A DNA stretch of 53,599 bases from Rhodobacter sp. CACIA14H1 (GTDB lineage: Bacteria > Pseudomonadota > Alphaproteobacteria > Rhodobacterales > Rhodobacteraceae): positions 1-53,599 of the forward strand of contig AYNO01000003.1 of NCBI GenBank assembly GCA_000500915.1, given 5' to 3'. Position 1 is the first letter of the stretch, and every line of letters begins with the position of its first letter. The notes below the pieces were generated by a model. It was not told the DNA's origin and searched no databases. It was given only the letters and a program-made list of their open reading frames with translations. A program made the translations under genes and the position numbers. Shown here in pieces: positions 7,884 through 16,844 of the stretch.

Positions 7884-9731
7884 GTGTTCCGTTTCTTCGA
7901 AGGCCTCGTCGACCCCTATGGTCCTTACGAGCAAACCGATACGCCGCCCCGCCGGCTCTGGCCCTTCCTAAAGGACTACATCCGCCCCTTCCGGGCGGTC
8001 TTTGCCGTCACGGCCGTGCTTTCCGTCATCACCGCCTTCGCCGATGTCGCGCTGATCTGGTATGTCGGGCGTCTGGTGGACCTGCTGGCCCAGAACGGCC
8101 CGGCGCAGGCATGGGCGCTCTACGGCACCGAAATGATGCTGGTCGCGGCGGCCATCCTGATCCTGCGGCCCCTGCTGCTGGTCGGCAACGTGGCGCTGCT
8201 GCACAACACCATCCTGCCCAACTTCGGCACAATGATCCGATGGCGGGCCCATGCCCATGTGATCCGCCAGCCCGTCGGCTGGTTCGAATCCGATTTCGCG
8301 GGGCGCATCGCCAACCGCATCATGCAGACACCCCCCGCCGCAGGCGACGCGGTGTTCCAGACCTTCGACGCCGTCGCCTTCGCCTCTGTCACCGTGGTCG
8401 GCGCAGGCATCATGCTGGCCGAGGCGGACCCCCGCCTTCTGCTGCCCCTGATCGTCTGGTTCATCCTCTACGCCGCCCTCGTCCGCTGGACGGTGAAACG
8501 CGCCGGCCCCGCCTCTAAGGCCAGCTCCGACGCCCGCTCTGCCGTCACGGGGCGCGTGGTGGATGCCTATACCAACATCCACTCCGTCAAACTCTTCGCC
8601 CACGACGCCCGCGAACTGGATTACGCGAAGGAATCCATCGAACACGCCCGCGAGACGTTCAAGCAAGAGATGCGGATCATCACCAAGATGGATCTCGCCC
8701 TTACCACGCTGAACGGTTTTCTCATCGTCGCCATCACCGGCTGGGCGATCCTGCTCTGGTATCAGGGCGCCGCGACGATCGGCACCGTCGCCGCCGCCAC
8801 CGCGCTGGTCCTGCGGTTGAACAACATGACCTACTGGATCATGTGGGCATTCTCGTCCCTCGTGCAGGCGCTGGGCGTGGTGCAAGAGGGGATGGAGACG
8901 ATCGCCCAACCCATCGCCCTCGTGGACGCAAGGGACGCGAAACCCCTGCATTTCCGCACGGGCCGGATCGACCTCGAAGACATCCGGCACCATTACGGCC
9001 GCGGCTCCGGCGGGTTGCAGGGCATCACCCTGACCATCAACCCCGGCGAAAAGATCGGCGTCGTGGGCCGCTCCGGCGCGGGCAAGTCCACGCTGGTGAA
9101 ACTGATGCTGCGCTTCTACGACTGCGAAGGCGGCCGCATCCTGATCGACGGTCAGGACATCGCCCATGTCACGCAGGACAGCCTGCGCAGCCAGATCGGC
9201 ATGGTGCAGCAGGACTCCTCCCTCCTCCACCGCTCCGTCCGCGACAACATCCTCTACGGCCGCCCCGACGCGACCGAATCCGAAATGATCACCGCCGCGA
9301 AACGCGCCGAAGCCCACGATTTCATCCTCACGCTGGAAGACCCGCAGGGCCGCCGCGGCTATGACGCCCATGTCGGCGAACGCGGCGTGAAACTGTCCGG
9401 CGGCCAGCGCCAGCGCGTGGCGCTGGCCCGCGTGATCCTCAAGGACGCCCCCATCCTGATCCTGGACGAGGCGACCTCTGCCCTGGACTCCGAAGCCGAA
9501 GCCGCCATCCAGGACGCGCTTTACGGCGTCATGCAGGGCAAGACCGTCATCGCCATCGCGCACCGCCTTTCGACCATCGCCGCGATGGACCGCATCGTTG
9601 TTCTGGAAGACGGCCAGATCGCAGAACAGGGCACCCATCCGGAACTGCTGGCTTTGGGCGGCCTTTACGCCCGCTTCTGGGCCCGCCAATCCGGCGGCTT
9701 CATCGGACTGGAAGAAGAGGCGGCCGAATGA
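7884..9731 (+). CDS. ABC exporter half-transporter (TMD-NBD), first of a pair
   Basis: Membrane protein of 615 residues with about six transmembrane helices (residues about 30-340) fused to an ATPase domain. Walker A GRSGAGKST is at about 395, signature LSGGQRQR at about 504, Walker B ILILDEATSALD at about 525 and the H-loop AHRLST after it; all are intact. It starts at GTG 7884 with an AAAGG element upstream. ATGA couples it to the next gene, a paralogue, so the two very likely form a heterodimeric multidrug- or lipid-type exporter. Substrate unknown. Confidence 0.9.
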   Translation: MFRFFEGLVDPYGPYEQTDTPPRRLWPFLKDYIRPFRAVFAVTAVLSVITAFADVALIWYVGRLVDLLAQNGPAQAWALYGTEMMLVAAAILILRPLLLVGNVALLHNTILPNFGTMIRWRAHAHVIRQPVGWFESDFAGRIANRIMQTPPAAGDAVFQTFDAVAFASVTVVGAGIMLAEADPRLLLPLIVWFILYAALVRWTVKRAGPASKASSDARSAVTGRVVDAYTNIHSVKLFAHDARELDYAKESIEHARETFKQEMRIITKMDLALTTLNGFLIVAITGWAILLWYQGAATIGTVAAATALVLRLNNMTYWIMWAFSSLVQALGVVQEGMETIAQPIALVDARDAKPLHFRTGRIDLEDIRHHYGRGSGGLQGITLTINPGEKIGVVGRSGAGKSTLVKLMLRFYDCEGGRILIDGQDIAHVTQDSLRSQIGMVQQDSSLLHRSVRDNILYGRPDATESEMITAAKRAEAHDFILTLEDPQGRRGYDAHVGERGVKLSGGQRQRVALARVILKDAPILILDEATSALDSEAEAAIQDALYGVMQGKTVIAIAHRLSTIAAMDRIVVLEDGQIAEQGTHPELLALGGLYARFWARQSGGFIGLEEEAAE

Positions 9732-11578
9732 CCCTGTCCCGCACCCTCGGCAACATGATCGACGCCTTCCGCCCTGCCGATGCACCGCCCCCCGAAACGC
9801 TGGGCAAATTCTTCCGCTGGTCGCTTGCGGGGTCGTGGCCCGCCCTCATCGTCGCGGGCGTCATCTCCTCGCTCGCAGGCGTCACCGAAGTCGTCTCCGC
9901 CCTCATCCTCGGCTGGGTGATCGACGCGGCGCTGGCCTCCGGCCCCGCCAACTTCCTGACCGACCACTGGCAACTGATCGCCGTCTTCGTCCTGTTCTAC
10001 ATGGTGCTGCGCCCCTTGGCCTTCGGCCTGTCCGCCGCTTCCAACTCCATCGTCGTCGGCCCCAACGTCCTCCCCCTCGTCCTGTCGCGGCTGCACCGCT
10101 GGACGCTGGGCCAAGCCGTCACCTTCTTCGACAACGACTTCGCCGGTCGCATCGCCACCAAACAGATGCAGGCCGCCCGCGCCGTCACCGATGTCGCAAC
10201 CGAAGTCATCAACACCGTCTGCTTCGCGCTGGCCTCGGTCATCGGGTCCGTCGTCTTCCTGCTGGCCATCGACAACCGCATCGCCCTTGCGCTGGCGGTG
10301 TGGCTGGTCGCCTATGTCCTGCTAATCCGCTTCTTCATGCCCCGCGTCCGCGTCAACTCCGCCGCCCGCGCGTCGTCCCGCGCCATGGTGTCGGGACAGG
10401 TCGTGGACACCATCACCAACATCAAGACCGTCAAACTCTTCGCCCACGCCGCATTCGAGGACAAGGTCGCCCTCCGCTCCATGGAAGTCTTCCGCGACAA
10501 GTCGCTGGAATTCGGCGTCATCTCGACATGGTTCCGCCTGTCCCTGATGACGCTGGCGGGGGTCCTGCCCATCCTCCTCATCGGCGGCGCGGTCCTTCTG
10601 TGGATGCAGGGGCTGTCCACCGCAGGCGACATCGCCGCCGCCGGCGCCATCGCCATGCGCATCGCCCAGATGTCGGGCTGGGTCAGCTTCACCCTCATGT
10701 CCATCTATACCTCGGTCGGCGAGGTGGAAGACGGCATGAAAACCCTCGCCATCCCCCACGCCCTGTCCGACGCGCCCGACGCGCAGGACCTGCCCCCCGT
10801 CAAAGGCGAAATCCGTTACGACCACGCCTCCTTCGCCTATGGCCGCAAACGCGGCGGCGTGCAGGATATCGACCTGACGATCCGCGCAGGTGAAAAACTG
10901 GGCATCGTGGGCGCGTCCGGCGCGGGGAAGTCCTCGCTCGTCTCGCTGCTTCTCAGGCTCTACGACACCGAATCCGGCAGTGTTCGGGTCGATTCCCACG
11001 ACGTCCGCAGCGTCACGCAAGAGTCGCTCCGCCGCCAGATCGGGATGGTCACGCAGGAAACTGCGATGTTCAACCGCTCCGCCCGCGACAACATCGCCTA
11101 CGGCAAACCCGACGCGACCGAAGCGGAAATCATCGCCGCCGCGAAGGCCGCCGAAGCCCACGACTTCATCGTCAACATGATCGACCACAACGGACGCAAA
11201 GGCTACGACGCCTATCTCGGCGAACGCGGCGTGAAACTCTCCGGCGGCCAGCGCCAGCGCATCGCCCTCGCCCGCGCCTTCCTGAAGGACGCGCCCATCC
11301 TCGTGCTGGACGAAGCCACCTCCGCACTTGACTCCGAGGTCGAGGCCAACATCCAGTCCGCCCTCTCCCGCGTGATGGAAGGCAAGACCGTCCTCGCCAT
11401 CGCGCACCGCCTCTCCACCATTTCCGCGATGGACCGCATCGTCGTGCTTGACGACGGCCGCATCGTCGAGGAAGGCACCCATGACGAACTTCTGGTGAAA
11501 GGCGGCCTTTACGCCCGCTACTGGAACCGCCAATCCGGCGGCTTCATCGGGGTGGAAGAGGCAGAGGCGGCGGAGTGA
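9728..11578 (+). CDS. ABC exporter half-transporter (TMD-NBD), second of a pair
   Basis: Paralogue of the preceding gene (616 residues). It has six predicted transmembrane helices followed by an ATPase domain with Walker A GASGAGKSS, signature LSGGQRQR, Walker B ILVLDEATSALD and H-loop AHRLST. Both partners end in the same tail, RQSGGFIG plus acidic residues, which shows recent common descent. Unlike many heterodimeric exporters, neither subunit has a degenerate ATPase site by these motifs. The start overlaps the previous stop by four bases. Confidence 0.9.
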   Translation: MTLSRTLGNMIDAFRPADAPPPETLGKFFRWSLAGSWPALIVAGVISSLAGVTEVVSALILGWVIDAALASGPANFLTDHWQLIAVFVLFYMVLRPLAFGLSAASNSIVVGPNVLPLVLSRLHRWTLGQAVTFFDNDFAGRIATKQMQAARAVTDVATEVINTVCFALASVIGSVVFLLAIDNRIALALAVWLVAYVLLIRFFMPRVRVNSAARASSRAMVSGQVVDTITNIKTVKLFAHAAFEDKVALRSMEVFRDKSLEFGVISTWFRLSLMTLAGVLPILLIGGAVLLWMQGLSTAGDIAAAGAIAMRIAQMSGWVSFTLMSIYTSVGEVEDGMKTLAIPHALSDAPDAQDLPPVKGEIRYDHASFAYGRKRGGVQDIDLTIRAGEKLGIVGASGAGKSSLVSLLLRLYDTESGSVRVDSHDVRSVTQESLRRQIGMVTQETAMFNRSARDNIAYGKPDATEAEIIAAAKAAEAHDFIVNMIDHNGRKGYDAYLGERGVKLSGGQRQRIALARAFLKDAPILVLDEATSALDSEVEANIQSALSRVMEGKTVLAIAHRLSTISAMDRIVVLDDGRIVEEGTHDELLVKGGLYARYWNRQSGGFIGVEEAEAAE

Positions 11579-11597
11579 TCCGCCAGAAAGGGCGGAC

Positions 11598-12020
11598 ATG
11601 GACCACGCAACCGCCGATGGCGCGACGCTGGGCCGATCCCTGCGCGGGGTCGGGCTGAACATCCTGACCCGTGACGCAGGCGAACTCGCCCGCTTAGTCG
11701 CGGATGTGTTCGGCCTCCGCCTCCTGCGCGCCTCGCCCGACTTCGCCCTCGTCGGCCACGGGCCGCAGCTCCTGCAATTCCACGCCGACGCCACCTTTGC
11801 AGGCCATCCGCTGCTGAACCTCCTGCCCGAAAACCCGCCCCGCGGCAGTGGCATACAGATCTACCTCTTCGACACGGACCCCGACGCCGCCGCCACCCGT
11901 GCCCCCGCCCTTGGCGGCACCGTCATCGAACCCCCGCGCGACAAACCCCACGGCCTGCGCGAATCCACCATCCTCGCCCCCGAAGGCCAATCCTTCACGG
12001 CAGCGAAAGTGATCCCATGA
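11598..12020 (+). CDS. VOC-superfamily (glyoxalase/bleomycin-resistance fold) protein
   Basis: The 140-residue protein begins with a short lead and then the repeat-like VOC pattern: GVGLNILTRDAGELARLVAD, later an IQIYLFDTD strand, and a C-terminal ESTILAPEGQSF segment. VOC proteins bind a metal or small hydrophobic ligand; no reaction can be assigned. It lies 19 bases after the exporter pair, and its stop overlaps the start of the RNA methyltransferase as ATGA, so it is probably co-transcribed with both. Confidence 0.7.
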   Translation: MDHATADGATLGRSLRGVGLNILTRDAGELARLVADVFGLRLLRASPDFALVGHGPQLLQFHADATFAGHPLLNLLPENPPRGSGIQIYLFDTDPDAAATRAPALGGTVIEPPRDKPHGLRESTILAPEGQSFTAAKVIP

Positions 12021-13240
12021 TCCTGACCATCGACCGCCTCGGCCATCTGGGCGACGGCATCGCCAGAGGGCCGGACGGCCCCGTCTATATCCCCGGCCTC
12101 CTGCCCGGCGAACAGGTCGAAGGCACCCTGCAAGGCGACCGCCTGCTCGACCCGCGCATCGTCACGCCGTCGCCGGACCGCAAGAAACCCCCATGCCCCC
12201 ACGCCCGCACCTGCGGCGGTTGCCTGATGCAGCACGCCTCGGACGCCTTCGTGACGGCATGGAAGGAAGGCATCGTCAAAGGCGCCCTCGCGGGACAGAA
12301 CCTCGACGCGCCCTTCCGCCCCACCCACACCTCGCCCCCCAATTCCCGCCGCCGCGCCACGCTGGCAGCACGCAAGACCAAGGGCGGCACCCTCATCGGC
12401 TTCCATGCACGCGGGTCGGACCTCGTCATCCCCGTTCCCCAATGCCACCTGCTGCATCCCGACCTCCTCGCCACCCTTCCGGCGCTGGAAGCCCTGACCC
12501 GCGCAGGCGGTTCGCGCACCACCGAACTTGTCCTGACCATCACGCGCAGCCTCTCCGGCCCCGATGTCGCGGTCACAGGCGGCAAGGACCTCGACGGTCC
12601 CCTCCGCATGGACCTCGCACGCATCGCCGAATCCCACGGCCTCGCCCGCCTGACATGGGCAGGCGAAACCGTCGCGCTGCGCACCGCGCCCATGCAGCGT
12701 TTCGGCAAGGCCCTCGTCGCCCCGCCCCCCGGTGCCTTCCTCCAGGCCACCCCGCAGGGCGAAGCCGCGCTCCTCCACGCCGTCACCGAAGCCGTGGGCG
12801 ACGCGAAACGCATCGCCGACCTATTCGCAGGCTGCGGCACCTTCGCCCTGCCCCTGGCCGAGAAAGCCGAACTCCTCGCCGTCGAAGGCGAAGCTGCGAT
12901 GATTGCCGCGCTGGACAAGGGCTGGCGCGGCACCCCCGGCCTCAAGAAACTGGCGACCGAAACCCGCGACCTCTTCCGCCGCCCGCTGGAACCCGACGAA
13001 CTCCGCGCCTTCGATGCCGTCGTGATCGACCCGCCAAGGGCCGGGGCCGAGGCGCAATTCGCCACCCTGTCACGCTCCACGGTCCGCGTGATCGCCGCCG
13101 TCTCCTGCAACCCCGTCACCTTCGCCCGCGACGCCCGCACCCTGGTCAACGCAGGCTGGCAGCTCGACTGGGTGCAGGTCGTGGACCAGTTCCGCTGGTC
13201 CGCGCATGTCGAACTGGCCGCCCGCTTCTCGCGTCAATGA
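12017..13240 (+). CDS. TrmA/RumA-family class I SAM-dependent RNA methyltransferase
   Basis: The 407-residue protein probably makes 5-methyluridine in rRNA or tRNA. It has a short TRAM-like N-terminus, an iron-sulfur motif CPHARTCGGC (C-x5-C-x2-C) near residue 60, SAM-binding DLFAGCGTF, and the C-terminal catalytic region with IDPPRAG and the nucleophile Cys in SCNP. The terminal block DQFRWSAHVELAARF is also typical. Length fits RlmD/RumA relatives, which are the closest fit, but the exact uridine modified cannot be decided here. Confidence 0.88.
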   Translation: MILTIDRLGHLGDGIARGPDGPVYIPGLLPGEQVEGTLQGDRLLDPRIVTPSPDRKKPPCPHARTCGGCLMQHASDAFVTAWKEGIVKGALAGQNLDAPFRPTHTSPPNSRRRATLAARKTKGGTLIGFHARGSDLVIPVPQCHLLHPDLLATLPALEALTRAGGSRTTELVLTITRSLSGPDVAVTGGKDLDGPLRMDLARIAESHGLARLTWAGETVALRTAPMQRFGKALVAPPPGAFLQATPQGEAALLHAVTEAVGDAKRIADLFAGCGTFALPLAEKAELLAVEGEAAMIAALDKGWRGTPGLKKLATETRDLFRRPLEPDELRAFDAVVIDPPRAGAEAQFATLSRSTVRVIAAVSCNPVTFARDARTLVNAGWQLDWVQVVDQFRWSAHVELAARFSRQ

Positions 13241-13345
13241 AACTGACGAATCCGTGACCGACCCCTCCGAAGGGCGTGCTGGCCTCATGGCCCGTTTTCG
13301 GCTATGCGCGGATCAAGCAAAACAAAAGACGTGGCGGGCAGTGAC

Positions 13346-13837
13346 ATGCAGTTTCTTCGTATTTTCCTCATCCTGGCGCTTGCCTTCGGCCTCGCGGCCT
13401 GTGGCGGCAAGTTCCGCAAATACAACGGCCCCGAAGTGACCTCGGTCCAGGTCCACAAGGCCGAACGCAAGATGTATCTCCTGCATCACAGCCGCGTGCT
13501 GCGCAGCTACGACATCGCGCTGGGCTTCACCCCCGAAGGGCACAAGCAGTTCGAAGGCGACGGCAAGACGCCCGAAGGCACCTATTACATCACCCACAAG
13601 AACCCGAATTCCGAATTCCACCTCTCGCTCGGCATCTCCTACCCCAACCAGGCCGACCGCGAATTCGCCAAGGCCGCCGACAAATCGCCGGGGGGCGACA
13701 TCTTCATCCACGGCGGCCCGAACAAACCCGTATCGCGCCGCGACTGGACCGCCGGCTGCATCGCCGTCACCGACCGCGAGATGGAGCGTATCTATTCCAT
13801 GGTCAAACCCGGCACGCCCATCCACATCCTGCCCTGA
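13346..13837 (+). CDS. YkuD-type L,D-transpeptidase lipoprotein
   Basis: Envelope protein of 163 residues. The N-terminus has a lipoprotein signal peptide with lipobox LAAC (Cys near residue 20). The catalytic YkuD block contains the histidine of FIHGGP and the nucleophile cysteine in SRRDWTAGCIAVTD. Such enzymes make 3-3 cross-links in peptidoglycan or attach proteins to it. I prefer the ATG at 13346 because it places the signal peptide at the start; an upstream frame to 13304 adds a charged, non-signal leader. It is followed by a strong terminator shared with the convergent CAP gene. Confidence 0.88.
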   Translation: MQFLRIFLILALAFGLAACGGKFRKYNGPEVTSVQVHKAERKMYLLHHSRVLRSYDIALGFTPEGHKQFEGDGKTPEGTYYITHKNPNSEFHLSLGISYPNQADREFAKAADKSPGGDIFIHGGPNKPVSRRDWTAGCIAVTDREMERIYSMVKPGTPIHILP

Positions 13838-13860
13838 CAGGATCGCGCCGCGCGAAACAC

Positions 13861-13887
13861 AAAGGGGGCCGACCGGCCCCCTTTTCC
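13861..13887. terminator. Bidirectional intrinsic terminator between convergent genes
   Basis: A 10-bp perfect stem, AAAGGGGGCC against GGCCCCCTTT with a 4-base loop, ends in a T-rich run on the plus strand and in TTT on the minus strand. It lies between the L,D-transpeptidase stop (13837) and the CAP-protein stop (13888), so it can end both transcripts. Confidence 0.8.
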
Positions 13888-14469
13888 TTACCCTGCAAAT
13901 CCGGGCGCACCGCCCGCCATCGGGAACCCGCCCCCGCCGGTCCCCGTCACCAGCGTCCACCAGATCTTCCCGCTCGGCTCCTGGAACCACGCGAAACCGA
14001 TCTCCGTCGCCTTGGGGTCAAGGATCACCGACCGCTGGTCCGGCATTTCCATCCAGTTGCCCAGCGTTTCAAGCTCCGTCTCGAACGTCTCGGAAATCAG
14101 CTCGCCCAGCAGCTTGCCGGGATAGCCGACACGCCGCACCCGATCCAGCGGCGAAGACCCGTCCGACCCGAAATGCCACGGCCGGTTCTGCACCGACATG
14201 TCCCGCGCATGGGTCGCCGCCGCCGCGTTCAGTTGCGCGTTGAAGGCAAGCGGTGCCGCGCCCCGCGCCGACCGCAGCGCATTGACCGAATCAAGCAGCC
14301 GGTACTCGATCGTCCCGGCCCCCTGCGCCGCCGTGTCATAGACCTGCGGCAGCGGCTTCCCGTCCGGCCCCAGCCGCGGACCCGCACCCATCGTCGGCAC
14401 GCAGGCCGACAAGGCCGCCATGGCCACGCCCGTCATCAGCGCCTTCTTCACGAATCCGCGTCTGTCCAT
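13888..14469 (-). CDS. CAP-domain (SCP/PR1) lipoprotein
   Basis: The 193-residue protein opens MDRRGFVKKAL followed by a hydrophobic run and the lipobox LSAC. This reads as a twin-arginine-type lipoprotein signal. The mature part has the CAP domain elements: NAAAATHARDMS, then WHFGSDGSSPLDRVRRVGY and GELIS, matching the family's histidine/glutamate cavity. CAP proteins in bacteria are secreted and of uncertain biochemical role. I chose the ATG at 14469 for the signal; longer frames run into the divergent neighbour. The 198-base gap to the divergent gene at 14668 probably holds both promoters. Confidence 0.82.
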   Translation of the reverse strand: MDRRGFVKKALMTGVAMAALSACVPTMGAGPRLGPDGKPLPQVYDTAAQGAGTIEYRLLDSVNALRSARGAAPLAFNAQLNAAAATHARDMSVQNRPWHFGSDGSSPLDRVRRVGYPGKLLGELISETFETELETLGNWMEMPDQRSVILDPKATEIGFAWFQEPSGKIWWTLVTGTGGGGFPMAGGAPGFAG

Positions 14470-14667
14470 AAGCTCTGCTCGCCCTTCTCGCGCCATGCCG
14501 CGCCTTTTCTTTCTTGGCTCTTTACCGAAACCCGCCCGCCAGTTCAAACCCAACTCTGCGTGACACCGGCATGGCGGCGCCCCGCCGCTGCACGCCGGTT
14601 TGATTTGAAGTAAGGGCGGCGAATCGCTAAAAGCCTTGCAAAACAGACCAGACAAAGGGGCAAGCAG

Positions 14668-15273
14668 ATGACCGCCGATCGCAAGTTCGGGCTGAACCGC
14701 CGCCATTTCCTCATGGGCACCGCCGCGCTGGCCACAGCCGCGACCGCCCTTCCTGCCGCCGCGATGGAAGGCTCCACCGAAGTGCTGCCGGGCGCGTCCA
14801 GCTCGGTGCGGCACAACGCGTCCAGCTTCCGGATGCTGGACTGGCAGGATTACTTCGACAACACCCGCAACGGCGCCATCCTTGCCGACCTCACCTCGCG
14901 TGCGCTGCATTTCTGGTCCGAGGACCAGTCGATCTACCGGCTCTACCCCACCTCCGTCCCGCTATCCGAAGACCTGACGCGCCGCGGCAAGACCGAGGTG
15001 ATCCAGAAGGTGGAAAACCCGACCTGGCGCCCCACCGCCGCGATGAAGGCCCGCCACCCGGAATGGCCCGATGTCGTCGAAGGCGGCGCACCCGACAACC
15101 CGCTCGGCGTGCGTGCGCTCTACCTCGGCTGGCCGGCCTACCGCATCCACGGCACCCATGACACGCGCAAGATCGGCCGCCGGTCGTCCAACGGCTGCGT
15201 GGGGCTCTACAACGAGCACATCCTTGAATTGTATTCGCTGGCAAAAGTCGGAACGCAAGTGTTGCTAATTTGA
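14668..15273 (+). CDS. TAT-exported L,D-transpeptidase (ErfK/YbiS/YkuD family)
   Basis: Periplasmic peptidoglycan enzyme of 201 residues. A twin-arginine signal NRRHFLMG is followed by an Ala-rich hydrophobic stretch ending near residue 32. The catalytic motif is complete: IHGTHD supplies the histidine and SSNGCVGLYN the nucleophile cysteine. The YkuD fold covers the C-terminal 130 residues. It is a second, sequence-distinct L,D-transpeptidase within 1.5 kb of the first, so this stretch appears dedicated to cell-wall cross-linking. Confidence 0.9.
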   Translation: MTADRKFGLNRRHFLMGTAALATAATALPAAAMEGSTEVLPGASSSVRHNASSFRMLDWQDYFDNTRNGAILADLTSRALHFWSEDQSIYRLYPTSVPLSEDLTRRGKTEVIQKVENPTWRPTAAMKARHPEWPDVVEGGAPDNPLGVRALYLGWPAYRIHGTHDTRKIGRRSSNGCVGLYNEHILELYSLAKVGTQVLLI

Positions 15274-15418
15274 CGAAATGCGCTGGAACGGCGCGTTTCC
15301 CGCTTGCTGCAAGTTGCAATCACGCGGCGATGCTGTTTAAGAGAAGCCACGAGGTATATCTTGGGTGCATGCTGTCGCCTCTGCAACATTCGTCAGCATG
15401 CAATAACTGGAGGTTAAC

Positions 15419-15598
15419 ATGAAGAAACTTGCGCTCGCTGCCGCTCTGACGGTTGCCGCCTCGACCGCCTTCGCTGGCGGCATGGCTGAACCGGTGATGG
15501 AACCGGAAGTCGTCGAAGCGAACACGTCGTCCTCGGCTGGCGGCATCGTTGTTCCGCTGCTGCTCCTGCTGGTCATCGCGGCTGCTGCCTCGAACTGA
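15419..15598 (+). CDS. 59-residue exported or membrane-anchored peptide
   Basis: A small gene with a strong ribosome site (GGAGG at 15409-15413) and a strong terminator, so clearly expressed. The product has a signal peptide (MKKLALAAALTVAASTAFA), a short acidic segment (EPVMEPEVVEA), then one hydrophobic helix (VVPLLLLLVIAAAA) ending in SN. Alanine GCT codons are frequent, unlike the GCC-dominated neighbours, which suggests high expression. A possible -10 element TATATC is at 15355-15360. I do not recognise a named family; after signal cleavage it would be a 40-residue single-span periplasm-facing peptide. Confidence 0.75.
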   Translation: MKKLALAAALTVAASTAFAGGMAEPVMEPEVVEANTSSSAGGIVVPLLLLLVIAAAASN

Positions 15599-15618
15599 TC
15601 TCTGGATCAAAGTATAGG

Positions 15619-15657
15619 AAAGGGTCGGTGGAAACCCCACCGACCCTTTTCCTTTTT
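15619..15657. terminator. Strong bidirectional intrinsic terminator
   Basis: A 13-bp perfect stem (AAAGGGTCGGTGG and its complement, 5-base loop) is followed by a T-rich tail ending TTTTT at 15653-15657. It stands 20 bases after the small peptide gene and 33 bases past the hemH stop, so it can end transcripts from both sides. Confidence 0.85.
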
Positions 15658-15689
15658 CCGCACCTGACCGGAAACGAAGCCGCCGCGCC

Positions 15690-16787
15690 TCAGCGCAGCC
15701 AGCCCGTCAGATTCTCCTCGATCACCGCCACCAGCGCATCGATATGCGCCGCATCGTCGTTCAGACAGGGGATATAGGTGAACACCTCGCCCCCCTCATG
15801 CTCGAACGCCTCGCGGATCTCGCCGTTGATCTCTTCCAGCGTCTCGATGCAATCCGCCGAAAAGGCGGGCGCGATCACGGCGATCTTCTTCTTCCCCTGC
15901 TTGGCCAGCTCGGCCACATGCTCCACCGTATAGGGGCGCAGCCATTCCTCGGGGCCAAAGACCGACTGGAAGGTCGTGTCGATCGACCCCTTCTCCCACC
16001 CCAGCCGCTCCCGCAGCAGGCGCGAGGTTTTCGCACATTGGCAATGGTAGGGGTCGCCCGACATCAGATAGCGCTTCGGCATCCCGTGATAGGACGCGAC
16101 AAGGACATCCGGCTTGTGGTCCAGCGCGGCATAGGCCTTTTCCACCGATTGGGCCAAGGCCTCGATATATAGCGGATGGTCGAAATACTCGGCCACCGTC
16201 CGCACCGCAGGCTGGCGCTTTTCCTTCATCAGGGCGCGGAAGAACTGGTCATTCGCCGTGGCCGAAGTGGCGCCCGCGTAATGCGGATACAGCGGGAAGA
16301 ACAGCACCTTCTCGCAGCCCGCATCCACCATGGCCCGCACCTTCGACTCGGTGGACGGGTTCCCGTAGCGCATACAGAAATCCACCATGATCCCGTCGCC
16401 ATGCTTCGCCCCGATCGCCTCGGCAATCTTGCGCGTCTGGTCCTTGGTGATCGTCAGCAGCGGGCTTTCGTTCAGCTCGTGATTCCAGATCAGCTTGTAA
16501 TTCGCGCCCGAAGAAAAGGGCCGCTTGGACAGGATCACCAGTTGCAGCAGCGGCTGCCAGATCCAGGCCGAATAATCGACCACCCGCTTGTCCGAAAGAA
16601 ACTCGTTCAGATAGCGCCGCATCGACCAGTAGTCGTAATTGTCCGGCGTCCCCAGGTTCGCCAGCAATACCCCGATCTTCGCCTTCCGCACCGGCGGATG
16701 GTCGGCAGGCGCATGGGCCAGTCGCCCCTCGCCCGGCTGCATCATCCCGCCCACGGGCACGGGCATCGAAGGCTTGCCGTCAAGCAT
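15690..16787 (-). CDS. hemH: Ferrochelatase
   Basis: Inserts ferrous iron into protoporphyrin IX, the last step of haem synthesis, at the inner face of the membrane. The 365-residue protein has the N-terminal substrate strand VLLANLGTPD, the active-site histidine in ASYHGMPKRY, and the C-terminal FSADCIETLEEI with the metal-site glutamates. A 35-residue N-terminal extension precedes the core. The start at 16787 is the only reasonable one. A 57-base gap separates it from the upstream methyltransferase on the same strand. Confidence 0.95.
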   Translation of the reverse strand: MLDGKPSMPVPVGGMMQPGEGRLAHAPADHPPVRKAKIGVLLANLGTPDNYDYWSMRRYLNEFLSDKRVVDYSAWIWQPLLQLVILSKRPFSSGANYKLIWNHELNESPLLTITKDQTRKIAEAIGAKHGDGIMVDFCMRYGNPSTESKVRAMVDAGCEKVLFFPLYPHYAGATSATANDQFFRALMKEKRQPAVRTVAEYFDHPLYIEALAQSVEKAYAALDHKPDVLVASYHGMPKRYLMSGDPYHCQCAKTSRLLRERLGWEKGSIDTTFQSVFGPEEWLRPYTVEHVAELAKQGKKKIAVIAPAFSADCIETLEEINGEIREAFEHEGGEVFTYIPCLNDDAAHIDALVAVIEENLTGWLR

Positions 16788-16844
16788 CGCACAAATCCTG
16801 ACTTTTCCAGTTCCACGCGGGACATATAGGCTTCTGCGACGGGG

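Noticed and set aside
7968-9785. Open frame of 605 codons on the minus strand
   Set aside because: Antisense to the first ABC exporter gene, whose ATPase motifs are intact.
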